Below are positions 1 through 9,784 of a DNA stretch of 64,000 nucleotides, in pieces (the first letter of the stretch is position 1; every line of letters starts with the position of its first letter). The stretch spans positions 1-64,000 of the forward strand of contig CALXPN010000006.1 in assembly GCA_944390285.1 (NCBI GenBank), read 5' to 3'. This stretch comes from an uncultured Clostridia bacterium (GTDB lineage Bacteria; Bacillota; Clostridia; TANB77; CAG-508). The translations under genes were made by a program, and so were the position numbers. The notes under the pieces were generated by a model. That model searched no databases, was not told where the DNA came from, and worked only from the letters and a program-made list of their open reading frames with translations.

Positions 1-28
1 ATGTCAACACTTTTTTTAAACTTTTTTT
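1..28 (-). repeat. Direct repeat copy 1: A-tract plus -35 element at window edge
   Basis: This copy matches positions 136-162 except for one missing A. Read on the minus strand it is two A-tracts followed by TTGACA (2-7), which looks like an UP element joined to a -35 box. The matching -10 would lie outside the window, so a promoter here cannot be confirmed. Confidence 0.5.
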
Positions 29-113
29 AAAAATTTTTTTAAGCATTTTTTGTATGATTTTATATTAAAATTTCAATGTTCTTAACTATTATTTTGGTTA
101 CGAACTGTTACTT

Positions 114-163
114 ATTTTAACACTCTTAATCGACAATGTCAACACTTTTTTTAACTTTTTTTA
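114..163 (-). promoter_or_regulatory. SigA promoter with A-tract UP element, pointing left out of the window
   Basis: On the minus strand a perfect TTGACA (137-142) is followed by a 17-base spacer and TAAAAT (114-119). Two A-tracts lie directly upstream (146-163). The same A-tract/TTGACA unit recurs at 1-28, so this looks like a pair of tandem promoters about 135 bases apart. Such an arrangement is typical of rRNA operons and other highly expressed genes in Firmicutes; the target lies beyond the window and is inferred only. Confidence 0.6.
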
Positions 164-218
164 TAGTTTTAGATTTTATTGTTATTTTTTTATAAATATT
201 ATACAAAAAAACATTTAT

Positions 219-2789
219 TTATAGAACTTCTTTTAATATTTCATCTACTGCTTTTTTCCTTTTTGCTTTAAAATCCTCTATTACTATTTTAGTTCTTTTA
301 GATTTTTTTCCCTCTTCTTTGGAATATTTATCATTTACATTATCTGATTTTATTTTAGCTTCTTTTATTATTTTATATAACATACCTAATTTTTTTCTTT
401 CTTCTGTGCTTCTACTCATATCTTCTATATAATACGACACAAAACCATTTGCCCTTTTATATTCTTGATTTTTTATACAAAGCTTAACAAAAAATTGTAT
501 ATCATCATCTTCTGCTTCTATAGATAATATAACATTTTCCAATAAATCAATATCTAATAAATTAAAATTATCTTCACCAAAATCTTTTTTACAAATATTT
601 ATATATTCTCTTAAATCATCTTGATATTCTGGGTTTAGAATTTTACCATTATCTAATAATTTATTAATTTTATTTTTTAATATCTCCTTTCGTTTTTCTT
701 GTTTTAATATTAATTTCATTTCTTTTGATGTATAATCTTTTGCTTGGGATTTCCTTTTTAGTTTTATTTTTATTATTTTAATTGTGTCATTTAATGAATA
801 ACCAATCTCTAAATAATCTTCTATTTCTTCCAAAATAATATCTTTTAATATGCTTTTAACTTCGTCTACACTCATTTTTAGTTTTATAGATGTTTTATAT
901 AAACCAATTCCAGACCAAATTTTATTTCTTACTCTATTTTTCTTTATAATATTTTCATTTAATCCTTGATTTAAAATTGTTCTTTCTATAATAGTATCTA
1001 TATCATCATATTTAGATAACATTAATTCATCTATAATTTCACTATTGGTTTTTCCTTCATATAGTAAATGTGCAATATAATTTTCTTGAGCTTTCAAAAA
1101 TTCATTTTTATTAGTTTTGTTTTCATCTTCACTTAAATTAGTTTTTATAATAACTTTTCTATTTCTTCCGAGTATTAATGCATTTGTTTCTTGCAAATCC
1201 AAACCAAACATTAGTTTACCAAACATTAAATATGATAAACTATGTTTTTCTGATTTATATAATTTCATAAAAAATTCTCTAGTAATTTCTTGATTACTAT
1301 ATAAATTATTTTTTCGCATAATTTCTTCTCTTAGATTTTCTAATTTATCTCCTAAAAATATCATCGTTTTCAAATATACTTTTCTATTTTCTGATTTTTT
1401 TGTTTTAGGATTTTTTATATCTTTTAATTTACTTCTTGAAAATTCTAGAATTTTTTCACAATATTCATTTTCAGGTAAAGGTACAAAATATTTATTATAT
1501 ATATATTTAAAATCTTTATATGATATTTTTTTACCAATATAAAATTCTTTTAAAATTTTATTTTTAGTTTCTGCTATTATTTCTTCATCTATTTTTAGAT
1601 TTTTTAATATAGTAGTATCTTTTCTTGTTCCATATTTTATAGCTAAATATATGTCTTTATCAATATCCAATATTTCTCTTGCAAAATCTTCTTCTGATAG
1701 AGGTATATAATATTTAGTATATATTTCTTGTAATTGCTTATATGTTATTTTATCTTTTTTATGTAATCTTAAACCTCGAATAACCTCTTCTCTTAATGAG
1801 ATTATTCTTTCTTTAGAAACAACTTCTTTTTTTAATATTGTCATATGTCTATTTTCATCATATTTTGCTGAATTAAGATTAGTTTTATCTATATCTAGAA
1901 TTTTTTCAGCAAAATCTTGTCTTGATATAGGTAAATAATTATTATCTAATATTTTGCTAAACTCTTTATAAGTTATACTATCACCTATATGTAGTTTTTC
2001 TTTTTGCACAATTTTTTCTCTTATTTCTTCAATATTCTCTGGTAATCTTACTTCCATAAGAATGTATCTAGTTTTATCTGGATAAAATTTCAAATTTTTA
2101 TAAGTTTTAAGATTGATATCTAGCATCTCTTTTGCAAAATCTTCTTCAGATAATGGTATAAAATATTCATCATATAATTCTAAAAATCTTTTATAATTTA
2201 TTCTATCTTTTCTATGTAATAATTTTTCTTTTAAACAAATATCTCTTATTTTTTTTATTTCATCTTTATCTATTATTTCATTTTCTAAGATTTCGGTTCT
2301 TGGTTTTTTATTTTTTTTATCTTCATTATTATTTTTATTTACAGCTTTATTATATTCTCTAATCAAAGGTCTTAACTTTTCTGGTTTTATATCTAGAATT
2401 TTTTCAAAAAACTCCTTTTCTTGAAATACTGTAGAATTAGTTTCAAATATTTCTTTTAATTCTTCATAAGTTTTTAATTCTCCTTTATGTAATTTATGTT
2501 TATATATTATTTTTCTTCTTATTTCTAATATTTCTTCTGAGGTTAATTCATAATTTTTTAATATCTTAGCTTTTTGATATCCTCCTTTTAAAGCCTTATA
2601 TGAAGATTTAGTTAATTGTAAATATTCAAGAGCAAATTCTTTTGGAGATAAAAAATCTTTTTTATTATTTTCTTCAAATATTTGTTTAGCTCTACAATAG
2701 ATATTTTTAAATTTTTCTTTATCAATAGATTCACCAATTTTTAAATTAAATTCTTTAATTAATATTTTCAATAAATCTTCAAAAATCAT
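219..2789 (-). CDS. Seven-repeat helical protein of unknown function (856 aa)
   Basis: I do not recognise a named family. Residues 1-550 hold about seven copies of a 74-90 residue unit. Each unit runs from a basic helix (IR..I..K..LH), through TYK.F..IY..Y and a PLSEEDFA.EILDID-like core, to a short IK.G/IL tail. Cores sit near residues 52, 127, 218, 293, 369, 443 and 523. The FA..ILDI....Y..IK pattern resembles a helix-turn-helix, so an array of DNA-binding-like units is a guess. Residues 570-856 are a different Lys/Glu-rich helical part with two further HTH-like stretches near 575-600 and 625-655. No signal peptide or membrane segment is visible. It stands alone upstream of the left-edge promoters and downstream of the eno terminator. 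Confidence 0.75.
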   Translation of the reverse strand: MIFEDLLKILIKEFNLKIGESIDKEKFKNIYCRAKQIFEENNKKDFLSPKEFALEYLQLTKSSYKALKGGYQKAKILKNYELTSEEILEIRRKIIYKHKLHKGELKTYEELKEIFETNSTVFQEKEFFEKILDIKPEKLRPLIREYNKAVNKNNNEDKKNKKPRTEILENEIIDKDEIKKIRDICLKEKLLHRKDRINYKRFLELYDEYFIPLSEEDFAKEMLDINLKTYKNLKFYPDKTRYILMEVRLPENIEEIREKIVQKEKLHIGDSITYKEFSKILDNNYLPISRQDFAEKILDIDKTNLNSAKYDENRHMTILKKEVVSKERIISLREEVIRGLRLHKKDKITYKQLQEIYTKYYIPLSEEDFAREILDIDKDIYLAIKYGTRKDTTILKNLKIDEEIIAETKNKILKEFYIGKKISYKDFKYIYNKYFVPLPENEYCEKILEFSRSKLKDIKNPKTKKSENRKVYLKTMIFLGDKLENLREEIMRKNNLYSNQEITREFFMKLYKSEKHSLSYLMFGKLMFGLDLQETNALILGRNRKVIIKTNLSEDENKTNKNEFLKAQENYIAHLLYEGKTNSEIIDELMLSKYDDIDTIIERTILNQGLNENIIKKNRVRNKIWSGIGLYKTSIKLKMSVDEVKSILKDIILEEIEDYLEIGYSLNDTIKIIKIKLKRKSQAKDYTSKEMKLILKQEKRKEILKNKINKLLDNGKILNPEYQDDLREYINICKKDFGEDNFNLLDIDLLENVILSIEAEDDDIQFFVKLCIKNQEYKRANGFVSYYIEDMSRSTEERKKLGMLYKIIKEAKIKSDNVNDKYSKEEGKKSKRTKIVIEDFKAKRKKAVDEILKEVL

Positions 2790-2835
2790 TTTATGTATTT
2801 TCCTTATAATATATTTATATAAAATTCAAAAAACA

Positions 2836-2881
2836 TTCTTAATATAAATAAAGAATGAGAGCTTTAATTACTCCCATTCTC
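2836..2881 (-). terminator. Terminator of eno
   Basis: On the minus strand, about 30 bases after the eno stop, GAATGGGAG pairs with CTCTCATTC (one G-U) around a nine-base loop. An A/T-rich tail follows, but a clean U-tract is lacking. Confidence 0.55.
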
Positions 2882-2909
2882 CATTTTCTTTAGTTTAAAT
2901 TAGATTAAA

Positions 2910-4229
<1,320 letters not shown>

Positions 4230-4294
4230 CTATTTTTATTTGTTTATATCACACAATATAGTTTGTGAATATAATTTTATTTATACCGTTTAGA

Positions 4295-4323
4295 ATTTTA
4301 TCATAAACTATTTATATTTTCAA
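4295..4323 (-). promoter_or_regulatory. SigA promoter of eno
   Basis: On the minus strand TTGAAA (4318-4323), a 17-base spacer and TAAAAT (4295-4300) lie about 80 bases upstream of the eno start. Confidence 0.65.
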
Positions 4324-4361
4324 GGTCTTTATAAAAATTTGGTCTAAGCCCAATTTTATAA

Positions 4362-4943
4362 TTACACTGTAGGTCTTGATATCATTTCATCTGTGATTTC
4401 TTCATTATCATAATATGTATAAATTTCTTCCATCTCTATTTCTGTATCATTATATATTTCAATTTTATTTATCATATAATTATCTTTGTTAAAGAAATAT
4501 TTAGAATTATTAAATGTTAATATATAATTATCATCATCAGAAGTTATTTTACTTATATCAAGATTTCTGTAATAAGTTTCTAAAAAATGTACAAATTTTT
4601 CTGCAAAAGAACTTTCAGCACTTGTATTATTTTGAGAACCTATTTTAAAAAAATCACCTAATTCTTTATCTTCATAATAAATAGTTTCGTTATTTTCTGA
4701 ATCTTTATATATTGTTTTTATTATGTAATCTTTTTTGTATATATCCACATTTGAAAAATTTTTTCCATTTACATTTGTTTTTATATTTATATGATAATTA
4801 TTATTATCTATATAAGCCATATTTGCATTATCTATTGATTTAATTAAATTATAGTTTTTGTACAAACTATACATAATACAAATTAAAATTATTAAAATAA
4901 TTAACAATATAATACATGCTATAGATAAAATTTTATTTTTCAT
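4362..4943 (-). CDS. N-terminally membrane-anchored hypothetical protein
   Basis: I do not recognise this 193-residue protein. Residues 4-27 form one strongly hydrophobic helix. The rest is a hydrophilic Asn/Asp/Tyr-rich domain, presumably outside the membrane, with alternating beta-like segments such as YHINIKTNVNG and YFFNKDNYMINKIEIY. This layout resembles small LolA- or DUF-type clostridial exported proteins, but no diagnostic motif is visible. GAGGGG upstream supports the ATG. It is transcribed toward eno, which has its own promoter, so it is probably a single-gene unit. Confidence 0.7.
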   Translation of the reverse strand: MKNKILSIACIILLIILIILICIMYSLYKNYNLIKSIDNANMAYIDNNNYHINIKTNVNGKNFSNVDIYKKDYIIKTIYKDSENNETIYYEDKELGDFFKIGSQNNTSAESSFAEKFVHFLETYYRNLDISKITSDDDNYILTFNNSKYFFNKDNYMINKIEIYNDTEIEMEEIYTYYDNEEITDEMISRPTV

Positions 4944-5059
4944 TAAAATCCCCTCACTTTTCTTTTTAATATAGTGACATTATTCCATATACAAAAAAAA
5001 AAATCAATAATTATCTTATAAAATATAAACAATACTTTACATATATTAATAAACAAACC

Positions 5060-5088
5060 TTGAAAAATTCGTATTTTTTCTTTATAAT
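5060..5088 (+). promoter_or_regulatory. SigA promoter placing the transcript start at the start codon
   Basis: TTGAAA (5060-5065), a 17-base spacer and a perfect TATAAT (5083-5088) put transcription initiation near 5095. That is at or one base before the ATG at 5096. There is no ribosome binding site, so the mRNA looks leaderless. Confidence 0.6.
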
Positions 5089-5095
5089 AAGTATT

Positions 5096-5977
5096 ATGAA
5101 AAAAATAATTGTAAATGAAAAATATAATAATAAAAAATTAAGTAACTTCATACTTAATTCATTTCCTGCTTTAAATAAAAATACTTTTTTTAAAGCTTTG
5201 CGAAAAAAAGATATTAGAATAAATAATGTTAAAATTTCTAATGATATAGAAGTACATTCTGGAGATGAAGTTACAATTTATATTAATGATAATCTTCTTT
5301 ATGGTATTTCAAATCTAAAAATAGATGTTGTATATGAGGATGATAATATTATAATTTTTAATAAACCAGAAGGAATATCTGTTACAGAAAATAGTACTAT
5401 GGAATATACTCTAACATCTATTGTAAAACAAAAATATGGGCAAAATTTGGAACCTTGTCATAGATTAGATAGAAATACTAAAGGATTAGTTTTATATGCT
5501 AAAAATCCAATCTCACTTGAAATTATGCTTAATAAATTTAAAAATAAAGAAATTGAAAAACATTATATAGCAAAAGTATATGGAATCCCCAAAAAAAATC
5601 ATGATATTTTAGAAGCATATCTTTTCAAAGATAGTAAAAAAAATATAGTATATATTTCTGATACACAAAAAAAAGATTATTCTAAAATAATAACAGAATA
5701 TACTATCATAAAAAAGGACCTTATAGAAAATACATGTTATTTAGATATAAATTTGCACACAGGTAAAACACATCAAATCAGAGCTCATTTAGCTCATATT
5801 GGTTTTCCTATTATTGGAGACGGAAAATATGGAATTAATAAAATAAATAAAAAATTTAATTTAAAAACACAATTTTTATATAGTTATAAAATAAAGTTTA
5901 ATTTTCAAACAGATAGTAGTATTTTAAATTATTTAAAAAATAAAGTAATAGAAATAAAAAATCCTTTAGATATTTAA
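5096..5977 (+). CDS. RluA/RluD-family pseudouridine synthase
   Basis: This protein isomerises uridine to pseudouridine in RNA, probably rRNA or tRNA; the target cannot be told. It has an N-terminal S4-like RNA-binding region (KKLSNFILNSFP..), then the catalytic domain with HRLDRNTKGLVLYAK carrying the nucleophilic Asp, and the late HTGKTHQIRAHLAHIGFPIIGDGKYG block. A TTG at 5060 could extend the frame, but it coincides with the -35 box. The ATG at 5096 begins MKKIIVNE, as expected for the family, giving 293 residues. It is one of the few plus-strand genes here and is convergent with the SGNH hydrolase gene. Confidence 0.9.
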   Translation: MKKIIVNEKYNNKKLSNFILNSFPALNKNTFFKALRKKDIRINNVKISNDIEVHSGDEVTIYINDNLLYGISNLKIDVVYEDDNIIIFNKPEGISVTENSTMEYTLTSIVKQKYGQNLEPCHRLDRNTKGLVLYAKNPISLEIMLNKFKNKEIEKHYIAKVYGIPKKNHDILEAYLFKDSKKNIVYISDTQKKDYSKIITEYTIIKKDLIENTCYLDINLHTGKTHQIRAHLAHIGFPIIGDGKYGINKINKKFNLKTQFLYSYKIKFNFQTDSSILNYLKNKVIEIKNPLDI

Positions 5978-5998
5978 ACTTTAAAGGATTTTTATTTA
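5957..5998 (+). terminator. Terminator of the pseudouridine synthase gene
   Basis: A perfect 12-base stem (5957-5968 with 5982-5993) ends in T-rich sequence. Its left arm overlaps the last codons of the gene. Its A-rich left flank lets it also serve the convergent minus-strand gene. Confidence 0.75.
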
Positions 5999-6019
5999 AT
6001 TATGGAAAAAATTTTTTCT

Positions 6020-6769
6020 TTATAATACTTTTTCTAATTTTTCTAATAAGTATGGTGCTAGTATTTTATATCCATCTTCTTTTATATGTATCCAATCATC
6101 CTGCCTATATGTTAAACCTGTTCCTATAAATTTATCTGACACATCTATATATTCAACATTTCTTTTTTCACATAATAGTTTTATTTGAGAAAACAACTCA
6201 TCTCTTCTTGTTTTTATTTCAGGTTTTATAGATTCATTAATAGTTATTTCATCTATTGTTTCATCATCTACAAGGAATAATTGTGCATAACAAAGTTTAG
6301 CATTTGGATACTTTGTTTGTAAAGCAACAACTATCTCTTCAAAATCACCAATAACTGTGTTTGGATCTGACATCTTATTTGGATCTTCTTCTACTTTTCC
6401 TATTTCTTTCTTTAGTCCTTCCTGTAAATATTCCATTGCATATCCTAATATATCATTTGCACCACCATCAAAAACGATAATATCTGGTGTACCTTGTAAA
6501 GTTTCTACTTGATTAATTATTACTATTTCATCATTGCCTGTATTATCTGTTATTGTGCTACCACTTCTCGAATTATTTATAAATTTTGAATCTGGTAAAT
6601 AACTTGCTAAATAATAATCAAAACCTTTGTCATCATTACCATATCCGGCCATTAAAGAATCACCTATAAAAGCTATAGTTTGGCCATTTAAATCTTTAGA
6701 TATGAAGTTACTTAATATAGCTATAAAAATGATTATTAATATGATAATTATTATAATTTTTCTTTTCAT
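6020..6769 (-). CDS. Membrane-anchored SGNH/GDSL-family hydrolase
   Basis: This is an esterase or lipase-like hydrolase; its substrate is unknown. An N-terminal helix (residues 2-23) should anchor it outside the cell. The SGNH blocks are visible: FIGDSLMAGYG with the nucleophilic Ser (block I), DGGANDILG with the block III Asn, and DWIHIKEDGY giving the catalytic Asp/His pair (block V). Length is 249 residues. GAGGTG precedes the ATG. Clostridial relatives are often annotated as acyl esterases acting on wall polymers, which I only infer here. Confidence 0.85.
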   Translation of the reverse strand: MKRKIIIIIILIIIFIAILSNFISKDLNGQTIAFIGDSLMAGYGNDDKGFDYYLASYLPDSKFINNSRSGSTITDNTGNDEIVIINQVETLQGTPDIIVFDGGANDILGYAMEYLQEGLKKEIGKVEEDPNKMSDPNTVIGDFEEIVVALQTKYPNAKLCYAQLFLVDDETIDEITINESIKPEIKTRRDELFSQIKLLCEKRNVEYIDVSDKFIGTGLTYRQDDWIHIKEDGYKILAPYLLEKLEKVL

Positions 6770-6801
6770 TAATTCACCTCTTTTATTATTTTAATCTATA
6801 A

Positions 6802-6848
6802 TAAAAAAAAATGAAAGGTATTTTAATAAAAATTTCCCCTTTCATTTT
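6802..6848 (-). terminator. Terminator of ftsH
   Basis: On the minus strand AAAATGAAAGG (its partner at 6808-6818) forms an 11-base stem around a 19-base interval and is followed by a run of U's. It lies about 30 bases after the ftsH stop. Confidence 0.75.
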
Positions 6849-6877
6849 ATATGCTTTATTTCATTAAAAATTAATAA

Positions 6878-8710
6878 TTATTTAAAAAATTCCTCGAATT
6901 CTTCACTTGAAATTTTTTCTTTTTCCAATAAAGCCTTTGCTACTTTATCTAATATATCCATATTTTCAGCAAGAATCTTTTGAGCTGTTAAATATGCGTT
7001 ATCTATTAAAACTTGTATTTGATTACCAACTTCATCTATTATTTTTTCACCAAATATTTGTAATTCATAAGGATCATCCACTTTTAATGAAATTGGTCCT
7101 AGAGAATCATCCATGCCATATACTGTAAGCATGTCTTTTGCAATTCCAGTTGCTACTTCTATATCATTACTAGCACCTGTTGAAATTTCATTTAAAGCAA
7201 TTTTTTCTGCAGCTCTTCCTCCCATTAATGCAACCATTTTTTCTAATAGTTCTGTTTTTGAAACATAAAACTTGTCTTCATTGGTTTTATACATTGTATA
7301 TCCACCAGCTAATCCTCTTGGGATTATAGAAACTTCTTTTACATCTGTTTGAGTAGGTAAGAATTTGCTTACTACAGCATGTCCTGCTTCATGATATGCT
7401 GTTAATTTTTTATCTTTATCTGAAATAACTCTATTAGTTTTCTCTAAACCAACAGTTATTTTCTTTACTGCATTTTCTATATCTTCATTTGTTATTTGAG
7501 AATGTCTATTTCTTGTTGCTAAAATTGCTGATTCATTTAAAACATTTGCAAGTTCTGCTCCAGTAAAACCTGCCGTATCTCCTGCAATAGATCTAAAATC
7601 TACATCTGGTGCAAATTTTTTGTTTCTACTATGCAATTTTAGTATATTTTCTCTTCCTAGTAAATCTGGTGCTGGTATTGTTATTTGTCTATCAAATCTT
7701 CCTGGTCTTAATAATGCTTTATCTAACATTTCAGGTCTATTGGTAGCTGCTAAAACAATAACAGTTTCACTTGTATCAAATCCATCCATCTCTACTAATA
7801 ATTGATTTAATGTTTGATTATTTTCTGTTTCAGAACCACTATTACTTGTTCTTCTAGAACCTATGGCATCAATTTCATCTATAAAAATAATACAAGGTGC
7901 CATTTTTTTAGCTTTATCAAATAATTTTCTTACTCTTGAAGCTCCAAGACCTGCAAACATTTCAATAAATTCTGAACCACTCATAGAAATAAATGGCACT
8001 CCAGCTTCACCTGCTATTGCTTTTGCAATTAGAGTTTTTCCTGTACCAGGTTTACCATATAATAAAATTCCTCTTGGAATTTTAGCTCCCATTTCTAAGT
8101 ACGCATTTGGTTTTTTTAGGAAATCTACTATCTCTATTAGTTCATCTTTTTCTTCATCAAGTCCTGCTATATCATCAAATTTAACTCCTGTAGGTTTTGA
8201 ACCATCTTCTCCACCATATACTTTGCCACTATCTCCTCCTAAGCCTTGCATTTTAAATATCATTATCATTAGGGCTATTAATAATAATGTTGGTAATAAA
8301 GAAAAAATTGTATCTGATATTCTTAAAATTGGATTAACTGGTTTTTGTATAAGTTCAATCTGTTTTCCTTCTTTATCTACTTTTTCTTGAATCCATTCCA
8401 TAAATGCTTGGATACTCGGTACTAAAACAGTTTTCTCTCTTTCTGTTTCTTCACCTTCTCCTTTTAAAGTTACTGTAACTGAAGAGCTTCCTGATGTCAT
8501 TTCTATCTTTTCAATTTTATCTTCATTTATCATTCCAATTAATTCTGTAAAAGGTAATTCTCTTTCTTCAGATCCTGATTTACTACTAAAATAATATACT
8601 GCAATTGAAGCTATTAAACACAATATAAGTCCTATTGTTAAAGCATATGTCCTTAATTCTCCTTTATCTTTAGGTTTTTTTTCATTATTTTGTTTTTGAT
8701 CTTTTTTCAT
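6878..8710 (-). CDS. ftsH: ATP-dependent zinc metalloprotease FtsH
   Basis: This is the membrane-bound AAA+ protease that degrades membrane and regulatory proteins. It has a cytoplasmic lysine-rich start, a first membrane helix (about 24-41), an extracytoplasmic domain and a second helix (about 135-153). The AAA domain follows, with Walker A GKPGTGKT (219-226), Walker B IIFIDEIDAIG, the pore loop around MFAGLG and the second region of homology ATNRPEMLDKALLRPGRFD. The zinc site HEAGH is at 440-444. The Walker A reads GKPGTGKT rather than the usual GPPGTGKT. Length 610 is slightly short but complete. It follows the DUF1189 gene closely on the same strand. Confidence 0.97.
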   Translation of the reverse strand: MKKDQKQNNEKKPKDKGELRTYALTIGLILCLIASIAVYYFSSKSGSEERELPFTELIGMINEDKIEKIEMTSGSSSVTVTLKGEGEETEREKTVLVPSIQAFMEWIQEKVDKEGKQIELIQKPVNPILRISDTIFSLLPTLLLIALMIMIFKMQGLGGDSGKVYGGEDGSKPTGVKFDDIAGLDEEKDELIEIVDFLKKPNAYLEMGAKIPRGILLYGKPGTGKTLIAKAIAGEAGVPFISMSGSEFIEMFAGLGASRVRKLFDKAKKMAPCIIFIDEIDAIGSRRTSNSGSETENNQTLNQLLVEMDGFDTSETVIVLAATNRPEMLDKALLRPGRFDRQITIPAPDLLGRENILKLHSRNKKFAPDVDFRSIAGDTAGFTGAELANVLNESAILATRNRHSQITNEDIENAVKKITVGLEKTNRVISDKDKKLTAYHEAGHAVVSKFLPTQTDVKEVSIIPRGLAGGYTMYKTNEDKFYVSKTELLEKMVALMGGRAAEKIALNEISTGASNDIEVATGIAKDMLTVYGMDDSLGPISLKVDDPYELQIFGEKIIDEVGNQIQVLIDNAYLTAQKILAENMDILDKVAKALLEKEKISSEEFEEFFK

Positions 8711-8737
8711 AAATAACTCTCTTTCCTTCTAAATATT

Positions 8738-9784
8738 TTATATTTCTGAGCCATCTGGTTCTCTGTTTGGTTCTATGCTTGGCTCTTCTTCATTATTTTT
8801 ATCATCTTTTTCTTTTGATTTTCTATCATCTTTTTTATCATTATCTTTTTCTTTATTTTCATTTTCTTCTTTTTCGTCTTCTTCCATATCTTTCATTATT
8901 TTTTCTTGAACTTCTATTATTTTCTGTAACTCTTCTGTTTGTTTCATAAAATCATATTTTATCATAAATATTGCTGCCACCATATAAATATAAGCTATTA
9001 ATAAATATATTATATTAAAATATTCTATATAGAAACCTGTAAACATGTAAACAATTGTATATAATGTAGCTAATACTATTGATAAAGTAAGTGAATATAT
9101 AGCTAAAACTATTATTGGTCTTATTTTGAAATTAATATTGCATAATCTTGAAGCTATCCAACCAAAAATACTTAGTATCAAAATATCTGATATTGTTGAA
9201 ATTATATTTGATACAAATAAAGCAATAAAATTATATATAAAAGCTATACCAATTAAATTATTTATTGTAGGATTACTAATTTGATTTTCTAAATCTGTTT
9301 TATTATTAATTGAAATATTATATCCTTCTAACAATTTTAAGTATGTTTCTTCAAGCTCTGTACCATTTGATAAAAATATTACTTTATCTTTTAATAAAAT
9401 CATACCAAATTCATTAACTTTTCCTTTGTATTCACTTATTTGTTTTTCATCTATACTTTCACTTGTATTTATTATTAATCTAAAATCATATTTTTCATCA
9501 TAAGCATCTACTTGACTTGAAAAGTTTAGAATTCCTTCTTCATAAGTAAACTCTGGTAATTCATTTTCTATATAATTTTTCATTCTATTCATTACATTAT
9601 AAAAATCATATGTTGTTGCAACTGCAACTATTACAGACACTAATAATATTAACACAAAAAAATACTTTATTGCAACTTTTAGATTTTCACCTAAAAACAT
9701 TCCATAATCTTCTAATTTAAATATAGCAAATTTCATTCTTGTAAAAAAACCTATTTTGTTTTTTTGTTGTATATCTTGTTCCAC
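8738..9784 (-). CDS. DUF1189-like polytopic membrane protein
   Basis: The protein has a first membrane helix near residues 37-58, an extracytoplasmic domain, then about four helices between residues 175 and 275. It ends in a long highly charged Glu/Lys/Asp tail. The FFTRMKFAIFKLEDY start and overall layout fit DUF1189, whose function is not established. The start is a GTG that directly abuts the alr stop codon. AGAAGGGAG inside the alr end is spaced correctly for it, so translational coupling with alr is likely. A later ATG at residue 17 is less well supported. Confidence 0.75.
   Translation of the reverse strand: MEQDIQQKNKIGFFTRMKFAIFKLEDYGMFLGENLKVAIKYFFVLILLVSVIVAVATTYDFYNVMNRMKNYIENELPEFTYEEGILNFSSQVDAYDEKYDFRLIINTSESIDEKQISEYKGKVNEFGMILLKDKVIFLSNGTELEETYLKLLEGYNISINNKTDLENQISNPTINNLIGIAFIYNFIALFVSNIISTISDILILSIFGWIASRLCNINFKIRPIIVLAIYSLTLSIVLATLYTIVYMFTGFYIEYFNIIYLLIAYIYMVAAIFMIKYDFMKQTEELQKIIEVQEKIMKDMEEDEKEENENKEKDNDKKDDRKSKEKDDKNNEEEPSIEPNREPDGSEI

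Noticed and set aside
4240..4270. Imperfect palindrome (CACA and TGTG arms) in the eno leader as a Rex or catabolite operator
   Set aside because: The arms do not pair without a bulge and do not match the TTGTTAA-type Rex site.
5060..5095. TTG-initiated N-terminal extension of the pseudouridine synthase
   Set aside because: It coincides with the -35 and -10 boxes and adds a Phe/Ile-rich stretch not seen in the family.
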